DNA from: Phaseolus vulgaris
Taxonomy: Eukaryota > Streptophyta > Magnoliopsida > Fabales > Fabaceae
NCBI RefSeq assembly: GCF_000499845.2
Contig: NC_023758.2
Coordinates: forward strand, 6,495,080-6,559,079
Direction: 5' to 3'
DNA: 64,000 nucleotides
The notes beneath the pieces were generated by a model that made no database searches, had not been told where the DNA came from, and saw only the letters and a program-made list of their open reading frames with translations. The position numbers and the translations under genes were made by a program. Position 1 is the first letter of the stretch. Each line of letters begins with the position of its first letter. This document shows, in pieces, positions 52,745 to 64,000 of this stretch.

Positions 52745-52892
52745 GATGATGCTTGAGAGACCAAGTAGCAAGCTACCTTAATGGACCTCACCTTAAAAAA
52801 TTAATTTAATATCGTGTGAACTAATAGTCCACATATAAACTGATAAGAAGAGATACTATACTTTATCTTAGCCAAAAGACCATGAAAGGTAT
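52745..52892 (-). pseudogene. U2 snRNA-like pseudogene, copy A
   Basis: On the minus strand from 52892 the sequence starts ATACCTTTCATGGTCTTTTG, then GGCTAAGATAAAGTATAGTA, and continues through ATATTAAATTAATTTTTTAA to GCATCATC. It follows plant U2 but has changes in the branch-site recognition region (GTATAGTA for GTGTAGTA) and loses U2 sequence after about nucleotide 150. The upstream element is also damaged (AAGTCTACACTT instead of AAGTCCCACATT), so it is probably inactive. Confidence 0.8.
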
Positions 52893-53800
52893 AGTGTTCA
52901 GTTTTTATATTCCATGCTTCAGCTGTTTATCAGTGTTCTGACAAGTGTAGACTTCATAATTAGTAAAAATTAATTTCTAAGATAACAGACTCAATTTAGA
53001 ATAACAATTGATATGTAATCTCTGATGAAACTTGAAACTAATTATAGTCAATTCCAAATACTTTTTACTTATTACCAACAGTGTTGATCCTTCTCCAATA
53101 GGACTGGTGATACCTAATTAAGGTTTAACCAAGTATTTCTTATATAATTGTCTTTCATGCTAATTATTTTCTAACAATGGTAGGACTTTTATGTCTACAA
53201 TTGTCTTTCATGCAAAATATATACCAGAAAACTACATATGCTAAGCTGTTGAGCTTTCATGAATGGTAACCTGATTTGTAGTAGTAACCCCAAACAAATC
53301 TAAGGATAACTTTATCAACTTCACCACTGATTCACACAAATGTTTTGCAATGTATAGATAAATATAAAACTTAGAACAGGTTCTGTTAAGCAATTTCTCC
53401 TTCCATCTTGCTAAATGACCTTTGATGGATCCTGAGGTTCCAGGGAATTTAAGGTAGTTTCCAATTTTTAGCAAAATCAAGAATAATCTTCCTGACAATC
53501 TGGGTTCGAAAAGTCTTGACTGATCAGAAGAGAAAACCATCATCAAAAAAATGAAAAATTCAATTTTCTGCAATCTTCTTCACATGTTTATAAGAATTGT
53601 CCTCCATTGATTGTTGGACGAGGAAGGATAATTTCTATGCATAAAACAAGCAGACATGGTAGGTAATATGATATGGCATTTGTGAAGCAGTTCTACCTAA
53701 TGAGATTTCAACAGAATAATATTACTATATATTACAAAAGTAAAAATGATATCAGAAATTAGATAACATAATTTAACTGTTTTGAGTAGGAAACACCAGT

Positions 53801-53892
53801 TCCTTACAAAATTAATTTAATACCGTCTGAACTAATAATCCATATCACATTAAACTATATCCCATTTACACTGTGGGTCTTCATATCTATCT
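53801..53892 (-). pseudogene. U2 snRNA-like fragment, copy B
   Basis: Minus-strand remnants of the U2 middle (GGTATTAAATTAATTTTGTA, complement of about 53806-53825, and GATTATTAGTTCAGACGG) sit beside a damaged upstream element (complement of 53872-53883, ATGAAGACCCAC). The 5' end of U2 is missing. Flanking sequence resembles that around copies A and C, so it came from the same tandem duplication. Confidence 0.6.
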
Positions 53893-54127
53893 AAAAATTA
53901 ATTCCTAAGATGGTCCTAATTAAGATTTAACCCAAGTATTTCTTAATTTTCATGCTATTTATTTCTGATAATGAAAATAAGTATTTCTTATACATTTCAA
54001 TGATAATAGTTTTTAAATTACTTTCAATTTCCATTGTAATTGTTTCTAACAATAAACATATAAAGCTCAGAAATAAATATATTAAGCTCATCACTGTATC
54101 AGTTAACATGTAAATAAAAGACATCAT

Positions 54128-54284
54128 GACGATGCTTGAGAGACGAAGTAGCAAGCTACTTTGATGGCCCTCTCCCTCAAAAAATTAATTTAATATCGTG
54201 TGAACTAATAGTTCACATATCAGATATTAAACTGATAAGAACAGATACTACACTTGATCTTAGCCAAAAGGCCGAGAAAGGAAT
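54128..54284 (-). ncRNA. U2: U2 snRNA-like gene, copy C (3' shortened)
   Basis: From 54284 the minus strand reads ATTCCTTTCTCGGCCTTTTG, GGCTAAGATCAAGTGTAGTA, TCTGTTCTTATCAG. This is the conserved U2 5' end including the branch-site recognition sequence GTGTAGTA. Stem-loop II has changed sequence but pairs perfectly (TGTGAACTA with TAGTTCACA). An Sm-type site (AATTTTTTGAG) follows, then a stem GTAGCTTGCTAC. U2 of plants is about 196 nt; the last 40 or so nucleotides (final stem-loop) are not recognisable, so the RNA would be shortened or the gene is decaying. The promoter elements are intact. U2 pairs with the intron branch site in the spliceosome. Confidence 0.75.
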
Positions 54285-54307
54285 GCCTGGACAATTAGAA
54301 GTATTTG

Positions 54308-54362
54308 GTTTTTATAATCAAAGCTTCAGCTGCTTTTCAGTGTTCTGATAAATGTGGGACTT
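54308..54362 (-). promoter_or_regulatory. snRNA promoter (USE and TATA) of U2-like copy C
   Basis: The minus strand has AAGTCCCACATT (complement of 54351-54362), close to the plant upstream sequence element RTCCCACATCG. It then has GATTATAAAAACC (complement of 54308-54320), a TATA box about 25-30 bp before the start. Spacing of about 30 bp between the two fits the Pol II class of plant snRNA genes. Confidence 0.75.
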
Positions 54363-54979
54363 CATAACTTCAGTCATATGCTCTCAAACTCAGTACCTAA
54401 GATCAACTGACTTCAAAATTTAGAACAACAATTGAGTTCATTTCATAAAACTTAAAACTACTTATTACAGTCATTCAATTTTATTTTACTTTATATAACA
54501 AACTATGTTGATCCTTCTCCAATCGTACTGCTTCATGTCTAATTATCTTTTATGCTTGTGAAGATATGCTGGTAGTAGTAATTCATCTACCCGTTTATTC
54601 CTCCTGAGTGTATTCAACTATATTCTTCTCTCTCCATTTACAAATTTTTTTAGTAAGAGTTTATTCTTGCAACTATGTATTGGAATTTAAGGTCACAAAA
54701 AGTTCTTTGTATAATGTTTATATAACTCGATGGTGATCCCCTAGAGTTAGTGCTCTAGACTAGTCGGTGGGGGGAAACATTAGATGCATAAAATTGACTG
54801 AAGTTTTTTTCAGCATAAAATTGTTAGTATTAACAATTTTAGATTCATTAAGAAGTGACTATCAAAATCTGTATGTATATATACACCCAAGCATAAACTC
54901 CAAATGGCAGCAGCATGACATTTGATTAATGCAGCAAAGACGAGCATTAGTGTAGAATTCTCAAGTAACAAAAGGGGCT
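54363..54979. other. Spacer between the U2-like gene and the receptor kinase
   Basis: The left part resembles sequence next to U2 copy A (same duplication). The right part probably contains the 3' UTR of the minus-strand receptor kinase. No other feature seen. Confidence 0.5.
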
Positions 54980-57900
54980 TCATCTTCCATCAAGTACCCC
55001 GCTGAAGACTTGGCTGTCTCCACCTAGTGATGCTTCCCATTCGGTGGATGACATAACAATCTGTGACAATGCCACAACCATCTCCCTCATCTCAGGCCTG
55101 TCATTTGGATCTTCGCACAAACACCAATGAGCTAGTTCTGCCATCTGCAAAGGGATATGTTCGTAATAAGAAAATTATGAAGAGAGAAAAATGAGATAAA
55201 ATGAGTATTGTGAAAAAGTGCAATAAGAAGTTTATGTCAGAATAACATTAGAATAAGGAAAGCAACAATATTAGCCTATCCCCTACAATATCTCGAAAGA
55301 CACACAATAACTATGTTAAAGGAGTGACCGTAGCTTGTTCAAACACAAAATATTCCTTGAACCAAAGAAGCTCATCCTTAGTTCTTACCCATCTAATGTT
55401 TTTGCTCTTAACATTCATGTCATTTGTTTGTTTTAGGTGATTAAGAAACTCATTTGTTTTGTTTGTTTTTACCCCTTGTCTAGTTGTCTACGAAGTTTTA
55501 GTCAAAGAAAATGTATCCAAATTCATGATAAACTTACAAATAAAATCCGTATTACCTTTGAAGCATAAACTTTTCATTGGTGCTCTTGACTTCTTATAGG
55601 GAAAAGTATTGGTTACAGGTTTGGCCTCGCGAGTGAAACTGATATCCTCAATTACTAATTTACTGTCTCTCAAAAAACAAATCTTTGTCTAAACTATTTT
55701 TTTTTTAATTTCTATTTCTATTGAATCCACAGAAAGATATTAAATTGAACTACAGTATGCGAATAAAAATAGGAACTTTAGGTAAATCTAACCCTGTAGA
55801 CATCTTCCATGGGATAGCTATGCTGAAGATTCCCATCTATGACATCTGGTAAAACAGTCTGTGGGTACTTATTTCCGAAGATTTGGCTAACCTGAATGTG
55901 ATGAAAAGAAGGATCATCTTTCTTCCTTTCAAATAATAATAATAAATGTTTGAGAGTATTAAGTCAACTGCAGATAGATTTCTCTGAATAAAAGTGAACG
56001 AATGAATGTTTTGGATTTCATTTTCATAATACATACTCTCAACCATAAATTCAATTTCTCTCCCATCTCTTCTTAATTTTCACTCAGAAACGAGTTTGAC
56101 TTACAACCGTAACAAGTGATTTCATATTGTTGGCTTGTTGGCTGTCACGATATAGTGCACGTTTCCCTGTTATCAACTCTGACAGAACCACCCCAAATGC
56201 AAATACATCTGTTTTTATAGTCACTTGAAGCTCCTTAACAGATCTAAAGGGAGCAAAAAAAGCATTCAAGTCAGAATAAAATCAACTGGTGTGTAATTTT
56301 TTTTACTTGAGTTTAAGTATATAATGATAGCAAGAAAATTGATTGAATACGCCAAGAGTGTACTTATGATCTGAAAGCACAAAACCTACTCTGGTGGAAG
56401 GTAGCCCGGTGTTCCAACAAGCCTTGTTGCTATGAATTCTTCATCATTGGTTCGTTCTACTAGCTTTGCAAGTCCAAAATCTGCTACCTACGTATGAAAG
56501 GCCAAGTTAACGGATTGAGTTTGAACTAAGTATAGAGACTTGGATTCAATGTTTTCCCAACTTAGTTTTAGAAAGAAATAAAATATATTCATCTCCAGCA
56601 AGTTCTTACAAGACATGTTAAATTTAATGGGATAAGTGCAATGTTTTAAAACCTTTGTTGTTTGGTCAAACTACAATGTTATAACATGTTTATTATATGA
56701 TAACATGAATAGCTGATTTAGTTACCGTCTGTATTATTAAAAATTTTGACAACTCGTCCCAAATTTCTTTGGGTGCATTTTTGGACAGAGCAGAACTGAG
56801 CAAAACAAGTACCTTTGCTCTGAGCTTCTCGTCAAGGAGAATATTACTTGTCTTTATATCACGATGCACATATCGTGCTTTCGTGTAATCATGTATGTAT
56901 TCAAGACCTTTTGCTGCATCCAATGCAATTTGAATCCTAGCACACCAAGAGAGAGGCTGATGACCTGTTCCAATACAATGGTTAAGAATCTTGATATTCA
57001 ATTAAGTAAAAACCTTTTTTTAAAAATGTGTTAGAAGTTCTACATTAATCAATATATATACTACTCAACTTATTCACCATGCTCAGTTAATACATTTCAT
57101 GGAATAGAATATATTAGTATTTTGGATTAAGTTTTTTCTTGTAATTGGTGTTCCCTAAAGGCTACCAACAAGCTTAATTAAGCTGCATCCCATATCAAAT
57201 ACTTCTAGATTTGTGAAGTTTTCGAAGAGACAAAATAAGCTATTCTCAGGTCAATATCATAAAGCATGTTAGTTCTTAAAGGAGTGTAGGTTATATTACT
57301 TGATTTGATCATGAAGTAATCAGCCTCTTTCACCTGATGGTTTAATCTTTTGAAAAGAGTTTACCTTTTGTGTTTGAGTCATAAAATGTCTCGTAGGTTT
57401 ACTTTGTTTGGAAAATAATTTTGACATCGATATACCTTTCAGCAATGGATCATGAAGGTGTTCACTGAGAGATCCATTTGGAACATACTCATACACCAGA
57501 TAAAGGTGGTCATCTCCGCTAGCATATCCCAACAACTCCACCTGCAACAGTGATTATATCTATAGTATAATCAAACATCATATCTTAAAGACAATGTCAA
57601 AGCTCTCTTCATCAGAGACATTACTTACAATGTTAATGTGATGGATCTTACACAAGGCTTTGAGTTCTGCATAGAATTCTTTGGATTTATTAGATCTCAT
57701 CTTCTTTACAGCAACCTCCTGAAGTTAAAACAGCTATCATTCCCCAATTATCAATCAGTACATGAAAATATGTTTCAATGTCTTGGGTTTTCATACCTTC
57801 TCTAACATTCCGAAATACACACTCCCGTATCCACCTACTCCAATCCTTCGCGTTTCATCAAAGTTATTCGTAGCCTCTTCAATCTCCTCTAGAGCATAAA

Positions 57901-59404
57901 TTACTGGTCTTTCTGATTCAAATGGAGTTGCATCTTCGGAAATATTTACCATGAATAAGCAAAAGACCTTCTTAGTCTCCTTGTAGAGATATTAGCAAAT
58001 TACTGAAAACTGTATTTTCGAAAATGAGTTGCTTTTACTTCCAAAAGTTTATTTTCAAGTTACCTTCTCCATGTTCTGCATGAAAGTCTCGGTTCTTTAT
58101 GGAAATAGTTCTAAATCCAACTGATCTTTTAGACACAATATTTGGATCATTTTTGGCGGTTACATTGGCCCTGGATCTCCTAAGAACGACAACGAGAATG
58201 ATCAAAGTAATAGTTGAAAAGAATGCCACAGCCGCTAAGATGCCAATGATTATATGGTGTTTCTTGTCTGCAAACAAGGGAAAGCCAAGTGTCATCTAGC
58301 AATGATAAGTCTTTTTACTTTCTTTCTATACAAACTACTGTTTTCTAAACTTCTCCGGGTAAGTGAACAACAATCGGTGAAGCTTACCAGTTCATTATTG
58401 CCAAACTAAACCAATTTCAAGGATTCAAACTTAAGAAAAATATTGTCTGATGAAGTTGAAATAGATTATTGAATGACCTGTTACTTATATTTTGCAATCA
58501 CTTTGAAGGTTAAAAACAAGGAAGCCATATATACGTAAAAAAATTGTGATTAGACAAAAGTGTTAGAACTCTTTACACCATTAGTGCATGCAATGTTTAT
58601 TTCAAATCAACATAAAATAAAGAGTTTAATAGACATGTACCCTAGTGTAAGATTTTGCACTGCGAACCAATAAAAATATGGAAAAATCATGAATGATGAA
58701 AATATAGAAGGGATTGAGGAAGAGAAATCATCACCTTTTCCTTTGGAAGGCAACCCATTGAGTTGGCTTGGAACATATAGCACCCAAGTAATATCTATGT
58801 ATGAGGGGTTTTGAGCCAGAACTTCGTTCATACTAACCATGCCATCTAGCGTAGCATTTAGCATAGTAGCGATTGATGTGGGTGTATCATTCCGCTGAAC
58901 TGTATAGGTGACAACAATTTGGGAGTCATTTTTTTCTGAACACCCACAAGGAAGATGTATTGCCAAGTCCTCATTTGGGTCCACTTCTCTATTAATAGAC
59001 CAGGCTTGGCCACTGTAAACAATGTTGTTAATCTCCACAGACGAGTCATTAGGCTTCACCTTGTAGGTTGTATCATAGAAATATCCGGCAAGGCCATTGG
59101 TGTTATGGCAGGAACAAGGCACTGTTATAAGGTAATCTTGCTTTGTGCCACGCGTTATAGGTTTGATTTGGGAGGGATGAACGGAATAAAAGTTGGCTAT
59201 CTCATCTGCATTGTGACTGTAACTTATGTGGTAGAGTGAGGCATTGCATGTGCTGATCTTAGAGGAGCATCTGAGAGGTTCCAAATAAGTTGTTTGAAGA
59301 GAAGCTTGTAAGGAAAACACAGCTACACCCACATAAGAAGTTGCAAGAAGAGGAATGAGAAGAGAAAGAAGTGAAGTTAGAGAAGCCATGGTTTGTGTGA
59401 TCAT
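54980..59404 (-). CDS. LYK3: LysM-domain receptor-like kinase (LYK3 type)
   Basis: A plasma-membrane receptor whose LysM ectodomain is expected to bind N-acetylglucosamine-containing signals. Ten exons on the minus strand (59404-58735, 58267-58064, 57933-57797, 57718-57629, 57541-57436, 56964-56813, 56487-56390, 56243-56105, 55891-55793, 55144-54980) join in frame to 614 aa from the ATG at 59389, or 619 from 59404. A signal peptide is followed by a LysM ectodomain with the CxC pairs VPCSCHN and LPCGCSEK, a membrane helix (about 222-247) and a kinase with the [11 protein letters not shown] loop. Lys is near 337 (EVAVKKM), HRD near 431-433 and DFG near 451-453, so it is an active RD-type kinase. 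Exon layout and the ending [10 protein letters not shown] resemble plant LYK3-type proteins, but assignment among LYK groups is from memory. No damage seen. Confidence 0.93.
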
Positions 59405-60170
59405 GAAACTTGTTTGAAAGGGAAGAGAGGTAGGAAAACAATAATGAGCCGGTTAGTTTGCAAGTGCATCCGTCGCATTGCACTTGTCATCATGTGGTTG
59501 TTCCTTCTTGATTTCAAGAACCAGAAACCTCGTCCACTTAGCATGAATTTACAAAATGTGATGATTATTATAGAATTATTTGGATGGAGCATCTTTGTGG
59601 GATCTCCGACGGCAATAGTAGACCAATTCCACCAAATAAAAAAGCCATGGTGCCATCACAAGTCACACTCTAGCTTTAGTTTAATGCCACTTGAATGTTG
59701 TTGAGCGGCAAAAGTCACTTTATGTTATCTGGGTTTTCGTTTTCATTTGAAGTGTCCTAACTTAGATTTTAAACAAATAAGTGTGACAAGAATCTAATTC
59801 ATGGTCATAAACTTTGACGCTATCTTCGAAATTAACTCCGTAAAACATGCTTTTTTTTTTAAGTATAAAGGTTAATATAATTAAGTAAGAATAATAAATA
59901 TATGACTTTAATATATTATAAAAATAATAATATAATAATACTAGAAAAATATATTTTTTTAATTTATTTAAATAAGTTAAATATTAGATACAAAAGACTT
60001 TTGAAAAGAGTTATTAGTTGATATTTTGAACTAGATAGACTTTCACAAGTAAAGCTAATCTATCATAGATTTTGTTCCTGTTAGGGAGATGTGACCTAGA
60101 GAACTATTGAAATCTTCGTCTCCTTCCTTCAGTCGGACAGGTTGTTGGGTGTTGGACTGGGGTCCTCCTC
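59405..60170. other. Upstream region of the receptor kinase and spacer
   Basis: It contains the presumed promoter of the minus-strand kinase gene. Plus-strand open frames at 59393-59704 have no recognisable domain and overlap the 5' end of the gene. The stretch 59840-60000 is AT-rich. Confidence 0.4.
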
Positions 60171-61024
60171 GTCTTCGTATTTCTCCTTCGGCTCTCGGTC
60201 TCGGGTGAACACTAAATGGGGTACCTGCGGAAGGCACCCCAACGCTCAAGTCAGTAAAGCGGGTGGTCAGTATTCGGGTAGGTGCACAATAATAAATGAC
60301 GTACCTTTCTTATTGGGATGTGTGCTATTTATATTAGTTTAATGGGCTTACCTTGTTGGGCCTGATTAGTGGAATGGATCACACTTAGGATTGCATTACC
60401 TAATCCTTAATGATGGTTTAACTTCACTGACCTTGGTTTGAGCGTTAGTGGTTATACATGTTGGTCGGCCTGGCCGTGTGTCGGTCGGTCGGCCAGACTG
60501 ACAGAGGTCGTGCCAGCGTGTCTCAGTCATCTCGGGCAAGGAGACCAAGACATGTCATGTGTCGGTCGGCCATACCAGTACAAATTTCTATATAATAGTC
60601 TTCGTATTTCTCCTTCGGCTCTCGGTCTCGGGTGAACACTAAATGGGGTACCTGCGGAAGGCACCCCAACGCTCAAGTCAGTAAAGCGGGTGGTCAGTAT
60701 TCGGGTAGGTGCACAATAATAAATGACGTACCTTTCTTATTGGGATGTGTGCTATTTATATTAGTTTAATGGGCTTACCTTGTTGGGCCTGATTAGTAGA
60801 ATGGATCACACTTAGGATTGCATTACCTAATCCTTAATGATGGTTTAACTTCACTGACCTTGGTTTGAGCGTTAGTGGTTATACATGTTGGTCGGCCTGG
60901 CCGTGTGTCGGTCGGTCGGCCAGACTGACAGAGGTCGTGCCAGCGTGTCTCAGTCATCTCGGGCAAGGAGACCAAGACATGTCATGTGTCGGTCGGCCAT
61001 ACCAGTACAAATTTCTATATAATA
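60171..61024. repeat. 427-bp tandem duplication of an unclassified GC-richer repeat
   Basis: Two units (60171-60597 and 60598-61024) start GTCTTCGTATTTCTCCTTCG. I saw one difference (GATTAGTGGAATGG against GATTAGTAGAATGG). The unit contains GGGGTACCTGCGGAAGGCAC and several GTCGGTCGGCC blocks, and is clearly less AT-rich than its surroundings. The sequence before the first unit (60070-60170, CTTCAGTCGGACAGG) looks like part of the same repeat. The GGTACCTGCGGAAGGCACCC phrase feels like a dispersed legume repeat or transposon end, but I cannot name it. Confidence 0.9.
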
Positions 61025-61601
61025 GTTTGGCTTATTTCATTATGTACTTAAAATTACCTTTCTTCATTAATTTACTTTATTTTACATATAGTAAAGAATG
61101 AGAACGAGGTGCAAATTTTTGAGGAATTTCTATGTTTTATAGGTTGAAATGAAGAAGAGGGTGCAGGAAGAAAAAGCCTCCTCAAGTCTTAGGTGTTTGG
61201 CCCAGTCACTCTAGCATTTTTTCTCTGACGAGTGGCAGGTATTATATTCCGTGAACAGCGAATTTCTGGCGCCAATTCCTTCCTTTGAACAAAACAAGTA
61301 AGGGAGAAAAGAAAGGCTGTGAAAGTTCATTGACTTTGGCCTAACTAATTCCCCTTCCAAAAATCTATAATTAATTTGCGACCTGTTTTATTTATCCTCT
61401 TGCAATCAAAATTTCTCCAATGGGTCATGCCTATTTCAATCAAAGACTATAATTAACCCAAAACAAGACACCAACAAGGAAACACCAGTCCTTAATAACA
61501 ACCTCAGACAACAAACACACTTTCTTGGGTTATAACAGAACCCAAAATTTGCTTCCTTTGGGTGCCATTGAACCTACATTGAGTTTTCCCAGCACTGGAA
61601 A
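61025..61601. other. Upstream region of the peroxidase gene
   Basis: No coding feature. The last 200 bases are likely promoter and 5' UTR of the peroxidase; no strong TATA box seen. Confidence 0.4.
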
Positions 61602-63081
61602 ATGTCGCGGATCTTCCTTACTACTCTTTCTCTACTGCTCTTGCTCCTTGCTCCTTACGCGGCTGGTGAAGGACTTAAGTACAAAAATTCTGAATTTCAT
61701 AATCTGTTTCCATTTCTGGGTCGTGATGAAGATTCGAACACGGAGATAACTGGTGATACGCCCGAGGACAGAAAAGAATTCAATGATCGATTACCCTACT
61801 CAATGCCTAAAAATGCTGTCCAGTCTACCAGCAAACTCGGTCAAGGATTCTACGACCAGAGTTGCCCCGATGTAGAAAATATCATCTCCAAAGCGTTCGC
61901 CCAAATCCTTAAGGATAATCCAGGTGCAATCGCTCACGTCATTCGCCTTCAATTCCATGACTGCTTCGTCAATGTAAGCATTTCCAAACAATGCCATGCC
62001 TCATCATTCTTCTCTCCAAATCATTATTATCATAACCAAAGTAAATGTGGTGCAAATATTTCAGAGAAAAAGTAAAATTAATAAATATTGAAAACAGTGA
62101 AGGTGATGATGACAGTAAAATAGATTTTATAGTTAATCTAGGATTTATTCAGACAAAGTTGTGATTTATAAACTAATTTGTAGAGGCTCACTTGTATATA
62201 TAGTTCTTTAAATTTATATTTTGGGTATATGAATGAAATGACATATATAGTGAAGAGTTTCTAACCGAAGTTGGGGACGATGGGATTGATTGAACAAACA
62301 GGGATGCGATGCATCGATCTTGTTAGATTTTACACCATCGGGTGACAATGTGGAGAAAAGTTCATCGTTCAATGGTCTACTCCTGAAAGGGGCTGACCTG
62401 ATGGATGACATTAAGGGAAAGGTGGAGGAGAAATGTCCTGGAATCGTGTCATGTGCTGACGTAATGACATTCAGTACCTACGAAGCAATGGCAATGGCGG
62501 GTTTACCTCGTAAGAGGGCCGTGGCTGGTCGTAAAGACTCTATTATTTCCCTTGCAAGCATTGCAGAATCCAACAATCTTCCTCTGCCAGACTGGACCAT
62601 CGACCAAATGATGGAACTCTTTGGCAGGAAAGGGTTCAACATAGAAGAAATGGTGGTGTTGTTGGGTGCACATTCTCTTGGCAAGGCTCATTGTGACTTC
62701 TTCATGCAGAGGGCCTTCAACTTCAATGGGACTGGGAAGCCTGACCCTCTCCTCCCTAAGGATGTGGTTGATGAATTCCAAAAAGCATGTCCTAACGGTG
62801 GCACAGCCCTGTTCAGGAACCCCCCAGTAGCCTTTGATTCCACTCCAACTGTTCTTGATAACCTCTTCTACCAGGAAATGATTCAAAAGAATAGAACGTT
62901 GCTCCCTAGCGATTCACATCTCCATGAAGATCCCAGAACTAAGCCAACTGTTGAACAGATGGCAAACGACCATGCCTTGTTCAACAAGAGGTTTCATGAT
63001 GTCATGTACAAGCTCACTTCTTTGAATGTTCTCACAGGGACTGAAGGGGAGGTCAGGAAAATCTGCAGGTCCACCAACTAA
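61602..63081 (+). CDS. Class III (secretory) peroxidase
   Basis: A haem enzyme of the cell wall or vacuole that uses hydrogen peroxide to oxidise phenolics. Two exons, 61602-61973 and 62302-63081, join at GT-AG after FHDCFVN to give 383 aa. A hydrophobic signal peptide (about 1-22) is followed by an unusual acidic and polar stretch of about 60 residues before the family start GFYDQSCPDVENI. Catalytic distal Arg115 and His119 lie in RLQFHDCFVN, the proximal haem His near 248 in LLGAHSLGKAHC. All eight family cysteines are present (SCP, DCF, GCD, KCP, SCAD, AHC, ACP, KIC). The CDASILL...GDNVEKSS region matches the distal calcium site. Only the first of the three introns usual for the family is present. 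It is intact and probably expressed; substrate and subfamily are not clear from sequence. Confidence 0.93.
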
Positions 63082-64000
63082 ACTCTCCATCAACCATATG
63101 CTCATGCTTAACTAAATTTCTTATTCTTTCATTTTTTTTTTTAATTTTCATATTACATCACTTTATTATTTTCTTTTTTTATTCTACATGCAAGCTTCAT
63201 ATTTTAATTAATATTGCTATAGTTTATGTTTAAGTGCTATGATAGCTTTGATTTAAACCACTATACATGCTATAAGTAGTAAGAACTTATAAAATGACAT
63301 TTCGCTATATATTTTAGTGTTATAAAATTATGTTTATTTAATACTATTTTATGAATTATTATATTACTATTTTATTAATATCGATTTATCTATCATTAAA
63401 CAACTATTTGACCATTCAACCTTAAACTTGTCTTCAACTAGAGAAACAAGAAGTATAAATAATCATTCAAAAGCTTTTAGTTGCAAAAATAATTGTGTAA
63501 AATTACCTTTCGCAAAAATCAGAGGAAGAGACCAAGGCAGAAATCCAAGGTTCTGAATTATTGCCTTTCGGACTCCCTAATGGTTATGATAATACAGTTA
63601 AAAAAGATTTCAAATCAAGTGAATTGATTTGTATAAAAGAAATTGAATTGTTTTTAAAAATTTATATTAAATTTTTATATTAATTGAATTATTTTTTAAT
63701 TTTTTTTATATAACATGTTTTGAACTAATTATATTCTAATTTATGGTATTAGAAAAAAAAGATGTTTATAAGTAATAATTTATATAGTTTAAAAGTAATA
63801 ATTCAAATAATTTATATAGTTTAAATAATTTAGAGAATTTAGTTTTAATCATTCAAATATTAATTCCGTTAAATTCGTTAAAATTATAATAAAAACTAAA
63901 TTTAATGTTAGTGACTTATATTTAGGTTTTCTTAATATGTACAAATTTATTAATTATAGAAATAGATTCATTTATTTACAAATAAATCTTTTATGTATAT
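63082..64000. other. AT-rich spacer with 3' UTR of the peroxidase
   Basis: The probable 3' UTR occupies the first part. The rest is AT-rich and holds no recognised feature. Confidence 0.5.

Overview
This is plant nuclear DNA: AT-rich, with genes split by GT-AG introns and intergenic space full of Ty3/gypsy LTR retrotransposons, a LINE, PIF/Harbinger and CACTA-type remnants and (TA)n tracts. The gene content (TAA1-type aminotransferase, AP-1 mu adaptin, LysM receptor kinase, class III peroxidase) is that of a eudicot. Some repeat families look legume-like (Phaseolus/Vigna type), but that is inference from memory and was not searched.

Layout. 1-1747 is the 3' end of a decayed Ty3/gypsy element with its 3' LTR. 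2790-5110 (minus) is a dead PIF/Harbinger element with both a transposase and a Myb/SANT relic. 5620-10320 is an extreme A-rich tandem array with repeated (TA)n tracts, interrupted by a foldback-like element at 7664-9164. 10966-25142 is a 5'-truncated chromodomain (Tekay/Del-like) gypsy element. Inside its gag zinc knuckle sits a complete, recently inserted gypsy element on the minus strand (11885-19628), with two 977-bp LTRs that look identical and a perfect ACATA target duplication. 25882-28322 holds an inverted, truncated copy of the Tekay LTR next to a CACTA-type end. 28323-33870 is AT-rich spacer with an RNase H relic and a second long-inverted-repeat structure.

Four intact-looking protein genes could be traced exon by exon with the reading frame kept throughout. 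They are a TAA1/TAR-type tryptophan aminotransferase (33964-38500, plus, 5 exons, 388 aa), the AP-1 complex mu subunit (44899-48774, minus, 11 exons, 428 aa), a LysM-domain receptor-like kinase (54980-59404, minus, 10 exons, about 614-619 aa) and a secretory class III peroxidase (61602-63081, plus, 2 exons, 383 aa). Between the first two lies a dead LINE (39672-43950) cut in its reverse transcriptase by a solo LTR with a perfect TTGTT duplication. Three U2 snRNA-like loci (52745-54284, minus) sit between AP-1 mu and the receptor kinase; one keeps a recognisable snRNA promoter.

The four genes do not form a pathway or operon. They act separately in auxin synthesis, trans-Golgi vesicle sorting, perception of N-acetylglucosamine-type signals, and cell-wall redox chemistry. 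I see no clear undescribed system. The most unusual parts are the foldback element with tandem repeats in its arms, the A-rich higher-order array, the U2-like cluster, and the retroelement reading frame that runs into its own LTR.
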